Positions 26,147 through 34,733 of a stretch of DNA of 64,000 nucleotides are shown here, piece after piece. The stretch's first letter is position 1, and every line of letters starts with the position of its first letter. Below the pieces are notes generated by a model. It did no database searches, was not told where the DNA came from, and saw only the letters and a program-made list of their open reading frames with translations. Source of the stretch: CAZJHD01 sp964545855 (lineage in GTDB: Bacteria > Planctomycetota > UBA1135 > JACQFD01); contig CAZJHD010000003.1 of NCBI GenBank assembly GCA_964545855.1, positions 62,001 to 126,000 on the forward strand, given 5' to 3'. The translations under genes were made by a program, and so were the position numbers.

Positions 26147-27052
26147 TCAGGCGCCCGCCGATTCGTCGGCGGCCCGCGCGTCCGGCACGGAGGGATCGGG
26201 CGCCGCCGGGATCTCCGATCCGGGCTCCGCCACGTTGCTCGTCGGCGGCTCCGGCGCAGTCTCTGGCAGCGTCTCGCCGAGGACTTCGAGAGCGAGCGAG
26301 CGGTAGTCCTGCGCGCCATGGGAGTCCGGCGCGTACTCGAAGATCGACTTGCCGTGGCTCGGCGCCTCCGCCAGGCGCACGTTCTCACGGATCACCGTCC
26401 GGAAGACCTTCGATCCGAGGTGCTGCCGGAGGTCCTGGAGCACCTCCCGCGCGAGGTTTCGCCGCGCATCGTAGAGCCCGGCCACGATCCCCGACATCTC
26501 GAGGCTCGGGTTGAGGCGCCGGCGCACGAGCTCGACCAGCTCCATCAGCTTCGTCAGCCCGCGCAACGCGAAGAACTCCGTTTGCACGGCGATGAAGACG
26601 TCCGTCGCGGCCACGAGGCCGTTCACCGAGAGGAGGCCCAGGGACGGCGGGCAGTCGATGAGGAGGAAGTCGACCGGGGGCTCGCTCCCCCCATCGGAGC
26701 CCGCGCGACTCCACTTCTCGATCCCGTCTCGGAGCCGCGTCTCGCGCCCGAGTTGCGCGACGAGCTCCACCTCCGCGCCGGCGAGGTCGAGATTCGACGG
26801 GACGAGGCGGAGATTCGGGTCGCTCGTCGGCCGAAGGACCTCCGCGAGGGACTTCTCCTCGAGGAGGAGGTGGTAGATCGTCGGCGAGCCTTCCTCCGCG
26901 TCGACCCCGAGGTGGATCGAGAGATTCGCCTGAGGATCGAGATCGACGACGACGACCCGCTTCCCCATCGACGCCAGGGCGGCTCCGAGGTTCGCGGTCG
27001 TCGTCGTCTTCCCGACGCCACCCTTCTGATTGATGATCGCGATGCGTCGCAC
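26147..27052 (-). CDS. parA: Chromosome partitioning ATPase ParA/Soj
   Basis: A deviant Walker A ATPase that drives movement of ParB-parS complexes. IINQKGGVGKTTTTANLG has the KGGxGKT loop at the N-terminus, with the signature lysine. DLDPQANLS is the second Walker motif and LLIDCPPSLGLLSVNGL the third. No N-terminal DNA-binding domain is present, as in chromosomal Soj. The last ~45 residues are Pro/Glu/Ala-rich. It is flanked by bshB1 (72 bp upstream) and bshA (11 bp downstream), not by parB, which lies 8.7 kb away on the other strand. Confidence 0.93.
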   Translation of the reverse strand: MRRIAIINQKGGVGKTTTTANLGAALASMGKRVVVVDLDPQANLSIHLGVDAEEGSPTIYHLLLEEKSLAEVLRPTSDPNLRLVPSNLDLAGAEVELVAQLGRETRLRDGIEKWSRAGSDGGSEPPVDFLLIDCPPSLGLLSVNGLVAATDVFIAVQTEFFALRGLTKLMELVELVRRRLNPSLEMSGIVAGLYDARRNLAREVLQDLRQHLGSKVFRTVIRENVRLAEAPSHGKSIFEYAPDSHGAQDYRSLALEVLGETLPETAPEPPTSNVAEPGSEIPAAPDPSVPDARAADESAGA

Positions 27053-27124
27053 GGGGAGAGACTCGCAGGTGGGATTGGGGGATGGCCGGGAGAGGAGCGA
27101 CGGCGCCCGAGCGCTCGGCGCGGC

Positions 27125-27868
27125 TCAGGTGCGCGCCCGCCGCCGCGTGGCCGCGGCGAAGGGCTCGGCGTCCTGGAGCATCTTCTCCGAGCGGAACGGC
27201 TCGCCGAAGGGCGCGCCCACGATCTCGCCGAAGAATCGTGCTCGCGTCTCGATGCGCGCGACGAGGTCGGAGCCGTAGACGAGGTGTCTCCCGACGTCTC
27301 CGGCCTCCCGCGGCCGCACCTGCGATCGGTAGCAGTGGAGGGCTCGCATCTTCCGGGCGAAGTGCTGCTCCGTGAGAGGAACGACGAAGTGGGGTCGGAA
27401 GAGATCGTGGCTCGGGTAGTAGAAGACGGAGTCGGGACGATGGGGCGCGGAGCCCGGGAGGAGCTTTCGCAGTCCCGCGAGGTAGTAGGCCTGTCGCGCC
27501 AGCCGTCCGACGGCGGCGTGGTCGGGGTGGAGATCGCGCTGCCACCAGGGGGCGATCAGGATCGAGGGACGCAGCTTCCGGATCCAGCCCACGAGCAGTT
27601 CGCGCGCTTCGATCGTGGCCGCGACGCGACCATCGGGCAGCTCCAGATTGCCGCGCCACGCGAGGCCGAGCGCACGTGTCGCCTTCGCGCATTCGCGAGC
27701 GCGCTCCGCCGCGCTGCCACGCGTGCCCATCTCTCCGCGCGTCGCGTCGAGCACTCCGACGCGCGCGCCGCGCGCGACGAGCTTCGCGAGCGTTCCACCG
27801 CAGGTGGACTCCGCGTCGTCGGGATGGGTGGCCAGCAGGAGGACGTCCAGTCGCGCAGGTGTCTTCAC
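27125..27868 (-). CDS. bshB1: Bacillithiol biosynthesis deacetylase BshB1
   Basis: Zinc-dependent removal of acetyl from GlcNAc-malate, the second step to bacillithiol. 247 residues of the LmbE/PIG-L fold. ATHPDDAE is the zinc motif, with a later His in DLHPDHAAVGRL. Other BshB1 blocks are LDATRGEMGTRG, ARECAKATRALGL and RNLELPDGR-like GNLELPDGR. GTG 27868 overlaps the bshC stop as GTGA, so the two are coupled. An upstream in-frame ATG at 28018 would lie inside bshC and is rejected. Confidence 0.92.
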   Translation of the reverse strand: MKTPARLDVLLLATHPDDAESTCGGTLAKLVARGARVGVLDATRGEMGTRGSAAERARECAKATRALGLAWRGNLELPDGRVAATIEARELLVGWIRKLRPSILIAPWWQRDLHPDHAAVGRLARQAYYLAGLRKLLPGSAPHRPDSVFYYPSHDLFRPHFVVPLTEQHFARKMRALHCYRSQVRPREAGDVGRHLVYGSDLVARIETRARFFGEIVGAPFGEPFRSEKMLQDAEPFAAATRRRART

Positions 27869-29472
27869 GGGTCCTCGTCCAGGGAGAGGATGCGGTGTCC
27901 CGACGGGACGGGCTCCACCGCATCGAGGAGCGAGTCGACGCGCCGCTCGATCCCCGCGCAGAGGAAGGGCGCGATCGGAATCCGGCGCTCCTGGAGCGCC
28001 CCCATGGGCCGCAGCCACGCGCGCGCGCGCTTCCGTCGGCGGGCGCCGGTGGCTTCGCGCTCGTCCACCGCGCGCGCGAGCTTGTCGCGCAACGAGCGGA
28101 GAGCCGACGAGACGGTCGCGACCGTCTTCTCGTGCGGACGTGCGAGATTGCCGTCGGCGCGCAGCAGATCGTCGCGGATCGTCGCGAGGCGCTTGTCGGC
28201 GTCGCGCTCCAGCTCCTCGAGCGCCGTCTCGACGGGCACGCGCTCCCGTCGACGCGACGACTCGTCGTCGGCGAGACCGCGCACGACTTGCGCCGCGGAC
28301 CAGCCGAGGCCGGTCAGCACGTCTCGGAGCTTCGCGTCGACGAGCGTGGCCGCGAAGCGCGGAACTTCCACGGGCAGCGGGCGGCCGGCACCGCGCGGCA
28401 CGAACGCGGCGGCGCTCGGGGAGTAGGCGAGCTCCGCCGGCCCTCGGACGACGGCGACGACGGGGATCGCGAGCGCCTCGACGACGAGCCGGCTGGCGAC
28501 CCCGGCGGTGAAGTCGTCCGGACTCCCGCGGATCGCCTCCGCCATCGAGCGAGGCTCGAGGCGCCGTTCGGAAGGCAGCCCGAAGGACGCGCCATCGAAG
28601 CGGACGCGCTCGCGACCCGCCTCGGTGCGCTGGAAGAGGAGCGGAGGGCCCGTCGCGTCGAAGGGCGGCTCGATCGCCCGACCGCGAAGATCGCGCGCGA
28701 GGCGTTCGAGCCGCGCGAAGCCCGCGGCCGCGTCCTCGGCGACGCGCGCGAGCTCGCGCGAGAGCAGCACGCGCAGATGACGCGGCTCGAAGACGCAGAG
28801 CCCCAGCCGGCCGACGAGCGCGGCCAGCTGTCGCGCGGCTTCCGCGGCGAAGCGGCGCCCCGGCACGGGCTCGTAGAGGTCGATCACGCGCTCCCGATCG
28901 GGACCCGCCGGCAGGAGTTCGCGGACCCGATCGAAGGGACGCTGCGCGTCCTCGGGCACGAGGACGTCCGACAGGAACGGCCGGCCGCGACCGAGATCGA
29001 GGGCGATGCGCTGCACGTCTCCGGAGGCGTCGGGGAGGGACACTCCGCGCGTCTCGTCGATGTCGTGGTCGTCGCTGTGATTCCAGAAGAGGGCGACGAC
29101 GGGCCGACCCGCGGCCCGCTCGATCTCGCGTGCGAGCGCGACGGCGTGGATCGCCTTGAAGAACGAATAGAGCGGCCCGCCGAGGAAGCCGGGCTGCTGA
29201 CCCGTGACGACGGCGACGGCCCTCGGATCGGCCAGCCGCTCGGCGGCGCGGCGAGCCTCCGGCGGAGAGCCCGCCTCGTCACAGGCCACCAGGAGCGCTC
29301 CCACGAGGGCGGCCCGGTCGAAGCGGAGCGCGTCGAGCTCGGGTGCGAGCGAGACGGCGCGCGCGACGAGCGACCGCTGCGCGTGTGCCGCCGCGATCTC
29401 GGCGTAGCGCTCCCGCGACAGCGCACTCTCCACCACCACGCTCCAGGGCAGGAGCTCGCCGCGCGCGCTCAT
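27865..29472 (-). CDS. bshC: Bacillithiol biosynthesis cysteine-adding enzyme BshC
   Basis: Adds cysteine to GlcN-malate, the last step to bacillithiol. 535 residues, the family's usual size. Signature blocks are VVTGQQPGFLGGPLYSFFKAI and VVALFWNHSDDHDIDETR, both diagnostic for BshC. The C-terminal half has a coiled-coil-like helix pair (ETALEELERDADKRLATI ... VSSALRSLRDKLARAV). ATG 29472 overlaps the pyrF stop as ATGA. It is the first bsh gene of the set in reading order (pyrF-bshC-bshB1-parA-bshA). Confidence 0.92.
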   Translation of the reverse strand: MSARGELLPWSVVVESALSRERYAEIAAAHAQRSLVARAVSLAPELDALRFDRAALVGALLVACDEAGSPPEARRAAERLADPRAVAVVTGQQPGFLGGPLYSFFKAIHAVALAREIERAAGRPVVALFWNHSDDHDIDETRGVSLPDASGDVQRIALDLGRGRPFLSDVLVPEDAQRPFDRVRELLPAGPDRERVIDLYEPVPGRRFAAEAARQLAALVGRLGLCVFEPRHLRVLLSRELARVAEDAAAGFARLERLARDLRGRAIEPPFDATGPPLLFQRTEAGRERVRFDGASFGLPSERRLEPRSMAEAIRGSPDDFTAGVASRLVVEALAIPVVAVVRGPAELAYSPSAAAFVPRGAGRPLPVEVPRFAATLVDAKLRDVLTGLGWSAAQVVRGLADDESSRRRERVPVETALEELERDADKRLATIRDDLLRADGNLARPHEKTVATVSSALRSLRDKLARAVDEREATGARRRKRARAWLRPMGALQERRIPIAPFLCAGIERRVDSLLDAVEPVPSGHRILSLDEDP

Positions 29473-30419
29473 GCTCTTGGAGGCGTCCTTCGCGCGTCGC
29501 GCAGGGCTCCCGCCACGTCCTCGCACATGCGCCGCGCTGCGTTCTCGATGGCGGCCTCCCAGTCGGGCTCCTCGGAGCCATCGGGGCGGCGGTAGGCGAA
29601 GTGCACCGACCGGGCGGCCACGACGAGCGCGCCGAGGCCGTTGTCATCGAAGGCGTCGACGACGTCCGAGGCGGACCCTCCCTGGGCGCCGTAGCCCGGG
29701 AGCAAGAGGATCGCGCGGGGCATCGCACGGCGGAGCGGAAGGAGGTGCGAGCGGTGGGTGGCGCCCACGACGGCACCGACGGACGAGTATCCGCTCGCGC
29801 CGACCCGCGACCGGCCCCACGCGTCGACGGCGGCGGCGACATGCATGGAGACGGTGCGGTCGCCGCAGACGAGGTCCTGCAGCTCCGCCGACGAAGGGTT
29901 GCTCGTCTTCACGAGGACGAAGAGGCCCGCTCCCTCGCGATCACAGGCGCGGAGGAACGGCTCGACGCCGTCCGTGCCGAACCACGGCTGGATCGTGAGG
30001 GCGTCGGCTCGCGGCGGGGAGAGATCCACGTCGCCCAAGCGCACGCCCCCCAGGAAGGCGGCGGCGTAGGCCTCCGCCGTGGACCCGATGTCGCCGCGCT
30101 TGGCGTCGGCGATCACGAGCACGCCGCGGTCGCGCGCGTGACGCACGAGATCTTCGTAGGCGGCGATGCCAGGGGCTCCCAGCTGCTCGAAGAAGGCGAG
30201 CTGCGGCTTGATCGCCGGTACCCAGCGAGCGATCCGGTCGACGATGCGCCGGTGCATCTCCTGCAGGGCCGCGGCCACGGTGTGAGGCGTCGGTCGCGCG
30301 GCGAAACGCGCGCGCAGCTCGGCGGGAATCCAATCGAGGCGCGGGTCGATCCCGACGCAGCAGGGCGCGCCCGTGCGGCGCACCGCGAGGGTCAGGCGAT
30401 CGGCGAACGGCTCGGGCAC
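29469..30419 (-). CDS. pyrF: Orotidine 5'-phosphate decarboxylase, type 2
   Basis: Decarboxylates OMP to UMP, the last step of de novo pyrimidine synthesis. CVGIDPRLDW is the N-terminal phosphate-site strand. ADAKRGDIG at residues 104-112 gives the catalytic Asp105, Lys107 and Asp110. LLLPGYGAQGG is the C-terminal phosphate loop. At 316 residues it fits the longer type 2 subfamily, which is also found in actinobacteria and Myxococcus. It overlaps bshC by 4 bp and lies 54 bp after hemW. No other pyr genes are nearby. Confidence 0.93.
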   Translation of the reverse strand: MPEPFADRLTLAVRRTGAPCCVGIDPRLDWIPAELRARFAARPTPHTVAAALQEMHRRIVDRIARWVPAIKPQLAFFEQLGAPGIAAYEDLVRHARDRGVLVIADAKRGDIGSTAEAYAAAFLGGVRLGDVDLSPPRADALTIQPWFGTDGVEPFLRACDREGAGLFVLVKTSNPSSAELQDLVCGDRTVSMHVAAAVDAWGRSRVGASGYSSVGAVVGATHRSHLLPLRRAMPRAILLLPGYGAQGGSASDVVDAFDDNGLGALVVAARSVHFAYRRPDGSEEPDWEAAIENAARRMCEDVAGALRDARRTPPRA

Positions 30420-30473
30420 GCGGTCAGGATAGTGCGTCGCATGGGGCGCCGAGAGCCCGCGCGCCGAGGACCA

Positions 30474-31628
30474 TCACGGGAGGAGCCGCATCGCGACGAT
30501 GTTGCCGAGGAAGCGGCCGCGTTCCGTCGGAACGAGCCGGCGCGCTTCCACGCGCAGGAGTCCGTCGTCGACGAGTTGCGAGATCTCGTCGCGCAGGGTG
30601 ACGAGGGGGTCGAGACCGCAGCGACGGTGCACCGAGTCGGCGGCGATCCCGTCGACGAGGCGCAGGCCCATCATGAGCAGCTCGGCGAGGCGCATCCGGG
30701 GATCGGCGTCCTCCTGCGTCTCCGGATCGAGCGCCGACCCTCCTCCCATCATCGACGCGGCGTAGGCCTCGGGACTCTTCCGGTTCATGAACCGGCGCGC
30801 ACCGAGGGACGTCGCGGCGCCGGCGCCGACGCCGATCCAGTCGCCGCCGGTCCAGTAGACGAGATTGTGACGGCACTCGAAGCCCGGTCGGGCGAAGGCG
30901 GAGATCTCGTAGGGCGCGTGCCCCGACCCCGCGAGACGATCGATCGTCGCGCGATAGAACGCGGCGCGCTCGTCCTCCTGCTGCTCGGCGACGCGCCCAC
31001 GCGCGCGGTCGCGGAAGAGCGCGGTTCCCTCCTCGAAGGAGAGCTCGTAGCAGGAGACGTGGTCGGTGCCGAGCGCGAGCGCTGCCTCGAGGTCGCGGAC
31101 CCAGAGGTCGAGGGTCTCGCCGGGCTTCGCGAAGATGAGGTCGAGGTTGATGCGCTCGAATCCGGCGCGCCGCGCCGCGTGCACCGCCGCCGCGACGTCC
31201 CCCGCCGAATGCACCCGATCGAAGGCCTTCAGCTGCTCCGCATCGAAGGACTGTGCGCCGATCGAGAGCCGGTTCGCTCCCGCCTCGCGGAGGAGACGCA
31301 GACGTTCTTCCGTCGCGCTCTCGGGATTCGCCTCGACCGTCACCTCGACGAGCGGGTCGTCGAAGGCGCCGGCCGCGCGCAGCCCCGCGAAGAGGCGCTC
31401 CAGCAGGTCGGGCGGGAGGAACGTGGGCGTTCCACCGCCGACGAAGACCGTCGGAGGTCGGCTGGGTACGCGCACGCGCACTTCCTCGAGGAGTGCGCCG
31501 ACGTAGCCCGCGAGGTCGCGCCCGGCGCCCTCGTGGGAGTTGAAGTCGCAATACCGGCACTTCGAGACGCAGAACGGGACGTGGACGTAGAGCGACGGGC
31601 GATCGAGGCGCGCGACGGCGTCGATCAG
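30474..31628 (-). CDS. hemW: Heme chaperone HemW (HemN-like radical SAM), predicted CTG start
   Basis: A radical SAM protein; HemW proteins bind and hand over heme and are not coproporphyrinogen oxidases. Near the N-terminus SLYVHVPFCVSKCRYC provides the cluster cysteines at 20, 24 and 27. GGGTPTFLP is the SAM-binding GGGTP and NPESATEERLRLLREAGANRLSIGAQSF is diagnostic for HemN/HemW. HNLVYWTGGDWIGVGAGA is the HemW C-domain. No ATG, GTG or TTG lies between the sigma-factor stop and the cluster motif. The only plausible start is CTG 31628, which overlaps the upstream TGA as CTGA, the same 4-bp arrangement used by many gene pairs here. It gives 384 residues, the usual size. Confidence 0.9.
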   Translation of the reverse strand: MIDAVARLDRPSLYVHVPFCVSKCRYCDFNSHEGAGRDLAGYVGALLEEVRVRVPSRPPTVFVGGGTPTFLPPDLLERLFAGLRAAGAFDDPLVEVTVEANPESATEERLRLLREAGANRLSIGAQSFDAEQLKAFDRVHSAGDVAAAVHAARRAGFERINLDLIFAKPGETLDLWVRDLEAALALGTDHVSCYELSFEEGTALFRDRARGRVAEQQEDERAAFYRATIDRLAGSGHAPYEISAFARPGFECRHNLVYWTGGDWIGVGAGAATSLGARRFMNRKSPEAYAASMMGGGSALDPETQEDADPRMRLAELLMMGLRLVDGIAADSVHRRCGLDPLVTLRDEISQLVDDGLLRVEARRLVPTERGRFLGNIVAMRLLP

Positions 31629-32461
31629 CTCTCTTCGCCGGACTTCCCCCCCACCATGATCGAGTGCAGCTTGCGGAGCGCCTCCGCTTCGATCTGCCGC
31701 ACGCGCTCCCGCGTCAGTCCCACGACCTCGCCGATCTCCTTGAGCGTCATCGGCTCGACGTCCCCGAAGCCGTAGCGCAGACGCAGGATCAGCGCCTCCC
31801 GCTCGTCGATCACCTTCAGAAGGTCGTTGAGTTTCTCGATCTCGCACGTGCTGAGGAACACCTCGTCGGGGCGCTTGGTCTTCGCGTCCTCGATCGCCTC
31901 GCTGGCAGACCAGAAGGCATCGGCGCTGGCGGCCGTCGAGCCGCCGCGGATCGTGCGCTCGACGACGCCCCAGTTGTCATCCTGGACGATCCGATTCTCG
32001 ACGGCGAGCCCCTCGGCGATCTCATCGGCCCGGGGCGGACGGCCGAGGTGGTAGCCGAGCTCCGTCGCCACACCCTTCCAGTGGCTGATGATCTCTACCA
32101 TGTAGGACGGGACACGAACCGTCCGCACGGTGTTGACGAGCGCGCGGCGAATCGACTGCTTGATCCACCACGCGGCGTAGGTGCTGAATCGGCAGTTCAG
32201 ATCCGGGTTGAAGCGCTCGACGGCCTTCATGAGGCCGATGTTCCCCTCGGCGATCAGGTCCTGCAGGGACAGACCGCGATTGGAGTAGCGCTTCGCGATC
32301 GCCACGACGAGGCGGAGGTTCGCGCGGATCATGTGATCGCGCGCAGAAGGGTCGCCGACGCGAACGCGTCGCGAGAGCTCCTTCTCCTGATCCGCCGTCA
32401 GCAGCGCGACCTCATTGATCTCCTTCAGATACGTCTCGAGACAGCGTTCCCCTGTCGCCAA
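31625..32461 (-). CDS. RpoD/SigA-family RNA polymerase sigma factor
   Basis: A sigma-70 factor of 278 residues with regions 1.2 to 4.2 and no region 1.1. Region 1.2 is around CLETYLKEINEVALLT. Region 2 has NLRLVVAIAKRYSNRGLSLQDLIAEGNIGLMKAVERFN and the -10 reading helix FSTYAAWWIKQSIRRAL. Region 3 begins RVPSYMVEII. Region 4 ends LTRERVRQIEAEALRKL. It may be the housekeeping factor or a group 2 paralogue. The frame is open to an ATG at 32644, but that would overlap the divergent HPr-domain gene. TTG 32461 has a perfect GGGAGG 5 nt upstream and is preferred. Confidence 0.9.
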   Translation of the reverse strand: MATGERCLETYLKEINEVALLTADQEKELSRRVRVGDPSARDHMIRANLRLVVAIAKRYSNRGLSLQDLIAEGNIGLMKAVERFNPDLNCRFSTYAAWWIKQSIRRALVNTVRTVRVPSYMVEIISHWKGVATELGYHLGRPPRADEIAEGLAVENRIVQDDNWGVVERTIRGGSTAASADAFWSASEAIEDAKTKRPDEVFLSTCEIEKLNDLLKVIDEREALILRLRYGFGDVEPMTLKEIGEVVGLTRERVRQIEAEALRKLHSIMVGGKSGEES

Positions 32462-32472
32462 CGATACCTCCC
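32462..32472 (-). promoter_or_regulatory. Strong ribosome-binding site fixing a TTG start
   Basis: GGGAGG on the minus strand (32467-32472) lies 5 nt before the TTG at 32459-32461. It is among the best Shine-Dalgarno matches in the window and decides the sigma-factor start in place of upstream ATGs. The 127-bp gap 32462-32588 also has to hold the divergent promoters for the sigma and HPr-domain genes; I could not pick clear -35/-10 boxes. Confidence 0.6.
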
Positions 32473-32588
32473 GCGGGCGCCAGGCCCGGACTCCCCCTTC
32501 GCGGTCTCGATCGACCCGCCCGACGATGGGACTTGAGCCTCGCTCGGGGACCGCTCTTCGGGATCCCCCCGCCGCTATGCTTGCGCCG

Positions 32589-33938
32589 ATGGCTCGAAAG
32601 AAGCGATCGATTCCCCGCAAGCCTCCGCGCGCAACGGTCGTCACGAGCGAAGCCGCGTCGCTCGAGCAGCTCGTCGCCGAACGGGACTTCCTCCAGATGC
32701 TCGCCGATCAGGCGGCCGCCTTCTTCCGGCTCGCGAATTTCCTCGTCTCTGCGAAACGAGACGCCTGGGGCGAGAACCACCTCTTCTCGCTGCAGACCGA
32801 GGCGAACGCGCTCGAATCCTTCCTCGACGACTTCGATGCGAGGAACAACAAGAAGTTCTCCTACTTCACGGAGATCGTCGCATCGGTCCGTGGATTCGCG
32901 AACGCGGCGCATGCGCTCCAGCACCTCAACCGGCGCTACTCGAAGTACCGCGTCGAGTTCGACGAGGAGAAGGGCTTCCAGCGGGCACTCGTGGCGTCGG
33001 CCGAGTGGACGAACGACTCGATCGCCGCCCTGCTGGAGGAGCTCTACAAGGACGTCCGCGCGTTGGGAGTCCCGATTCCGCGGGAGGCCTTGGGCGAGCG
33101 GAGCTTCCCGACGGCCTTCGCCCGGCTCCGGCTGCCGCGGACGGTGGACGAGGAGGATGTCGCCGACGAGGAGCAGCGCATCGCGGAGATCGCGACGAAG
33201 TTCCTGAAGACCTGCGACATCGTCGACAGCATCGGGATCGAGCAGATCGACGACCCCATGCGGCTTCGCCACTTCGTGGCGCGGAGTTGCACGGAGGAGA
33301 AGGCGCGGCTCTACGAAGCGAGCGTCCACAACCTCCAATCGAAGTACGACACGTACATCAAGAACACGATCTACGAGAACAAGGATCCCCATCTGAAGAC
33401 GCTCCGCGGGCACGCATCGGTCTCGCTGCATCTCCTCGAGTACGTCACGCACCTCGTGCACTTCTACGAGCGGCACGAGAACGACATCCGCTACGAGCCC
33501 ACCAAGCTGAAGATCTCGCGGACGATCGTGAAGGGCGAGGTTCTCCACCACGCCGTGAACTTCGGTCTCTACTACGCGGCGCGGTACCTCACGGCGGGGC
33601 GCCCGACGGCCCTCGCGATCTTCCCGGCGTACACGAAGCTCCGGGAGGAGACGCTCGACGTACCCGCCGCCGTCGACCTGCACCTTCGACCGGCGATGAT
33701 GATCGCCAAGGTCGCGGGACACTACGGAACGCCGGTGCAGATGCGCATCGCCGACGGAGACTGGGTGGACGCCGCGTCGATGATCAAGGTCGTGATGGCG
33801 ATCGGGATGAGCCCAGGAGCCCGGAAGGTGACGTTCCGAGCCGACGACGCAGTGCTTCGGGACATGCGCCAGCTCTTCGATGCGGGGCTCGGCGAAGAAG
33901 AGGTCGAGCTGCCTCAGCAGCTCTGGTACCTCAAGTAG
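32589..33938 (+). CDS. Unrecognised helical protein with C-terminal HPr-like domain
   Basis: 449 residues. About residues 1-355 are charged, mostly helical sequence I do not recognise (SLEQLVAERDFLQMLADQ ... LHLLEYVTHLVHFYERHEND). The C-terminal ~85 residues read as HPr: LHLRPAMMIAKVAGHYG, with His365 in the position of HPr His15. Then come a strand, AASMIKVVMAIGMSPG with Ser397 in the position of Ser46, and a final helix RDMRQLFDAGLGEE. If right, the protein may be phosphorylated by PTS enzyme I or HPr kinase. No PTS genes are in the window. ATG 32589 was used; ATG 32577 is 4 codons earlier in frame. It is divergent from the sigma gene. Confidence 0.75.
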   Translation: MARKKRSIPRKPPRATVVTSEAASLEQLVAERDFLQMLADQAAAFFRLANFLVSAKRDAWGENHLFSLQTEANALESFLDDFDARNNKKFSYFTEIVASVRGFANAAHALQHLNRRYSKYRVEFDEEKGFQRALVASAEWTNDSIAALLEELYKDVRALGVPIPREALGERSFPTAFARLRLPRTVDEEDVADEEQRIAEIATKFLKTCDIVDSIGIEQIDDPMRLRHFVARSCTEEKARLYEASVHNLQSKYDTYIKNTIYENKDPHLKTLRGHASVSLHLLEYVTHLVHFYERHENDIRYEPTKLKISRTIVKGEVLHHAVNFGLYYAARYLTAGRPTALAIFPAYTKLREETLDVPAAVDLHLRPAMMIAKVAGHYGTPVQMRIADGDWVDAASMIKVVMAIGMSPGARKVTFRADDAVLRDMRQLFDAGLGEEEVELPQQLWYLK

Positions 33939-33943
33939 GAGAC

Positions 33944-33964
33944 GCGAGCGCGCGGACCGCTCGC
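33944..33964. terminator. Hairpin between convergent genes
   Basis: GCGAGCG (33944-33950) and CGCTCGC (33958-33964) form a perfect 7-bp stem with a 7-nt loop, 5 bp after the HPr-gene stop. A second 5-bp stem GGCCG/CGGCC (33965-33969, 33980-33984) follows. Both lie before the convergent phosphoesterase stop at 33996. No T-tract. Confidence 0.45.
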
Positions 33965-33995
33965 GGCCGATCCGCGGAACGGCCCTTCGCGCGGG

Positions 33996-34733
33996 TCAGA
34001 CGCCGAAACGAAGTCTCTCCGCCAGAACCCGAGGGAGGCCAGCGGCGAGGATCTTCCCCGCGGCGCGGTCGACGTCGTAGGGAATGCGTCGCAGCGTGAC
34101 GACTCGACGATTCGAATCGTAGATAGCGGCGACGGCGCGGGGATCCTCGTCCCTCGGCTGGCCGACGCTCCCCACGTTGATCAGCGCGCGGTCGTAGCGC
34201 GAGACATCGATCTCGTTGTCGAAGGTGTACTCGACGCGCGAGGGATCGCTCTTCTGCGACAGGAAGCCGACGGGAATGTGAGAGTGCCCGACGAAGCAGA
34301 CGTGCTTCTCGAGGCAGCCGAGCGATGACTCCGCGTCTCGAGTCGTCTGGATGTAGTTGAACTCCTCGGGACGATCGAGCGAGCCATGCACGATCACGAA
34401 GTCGTCGGACTCGAGGACGAGAGGGAGCGAGCGAAGGAACTCCTTGTGCTCCTCCTCGAGGACTTTGCGCGTCCACAGGGCGGCCGTGCGCGCGAAGACG
34501 TTGAAGTAGGCGAGGTCGACGAGCGTCTCGATCGCGGCCGCATCGTGGTTTCCCAGAACGATGCGAACTCCGTCGGCTCGCAGTCGCTCGATCACGGGCA
34601 CGGGATCGGCGCCATAGCCGACCAAGTCCCCCACCGAGAAGACCTGATCGACACCCTCCTTGGCGAACGAGGAGAGCACCGCTTCGAGAGCCTCGATGTT
34701 CGCGTGGATGTCTCCGAGGATGCCGGTCTTCAT
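33996..34733 (-). CDS. Calcineurin-like metallophosphoesterase
   Basis: A 245-residue two-metal phosphoesterase. The five motifs are in order: GDIHAN near the start, GDLVGYG, GNHD, then His in VHGSL and GHSHIP. This is the compact single-domain type (YfcE/PrpE-like); substrates in the family range from phosphodiesters to dinucleotide phosphates, and none can be assigned. ATG 34733 gives MKTGILGDIHAN with the first metal motif at residue 8; the long upstream frame is rejected. The start overlaps the membrane protein stop as ATGA, so the acylphosphatase-membrane-phosphoesterase trio is coupled. Confidence 0.88.
   Translation of the reverse strand: MKTGILGDIHANIEALEAVLSSFAKEGVDQVFSVGDLVGYGADPVPVIERLRADGVRIVLGNHDAAAIETLVDLAYFNVFARTAALWTRKVLEEEHKEFLRSLPLVLESDDFVIVHGSLDRPEEFNYIQTTRDAESSLGCLEKHVCFVGHSHIPVGFLSQKSDPSRVEYTFDNEIDVSRYDRALINVGSVGQPRDEDPRAVAAIYDSNRRVVTLRRIPYDVDRAAGKILAAGLPRVLAERLRFGV

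Noticed and set aside
31629..31847. Upstream ATG 31847 as the hemW start
   Set aside because: It would overlap the sigma-factor coding end by more than 200 bp and add Arg/Gly-rich residues absent from the HemW N-terminus.
32462..32644. N-terminal extension of the sigma factor to ATG 32644
   Set aside because: It would overlap the divergent HPr-domain gene and adds unstructured Arg/Gly-rich sequence; TTG 32461 has a perfect ribosome site.
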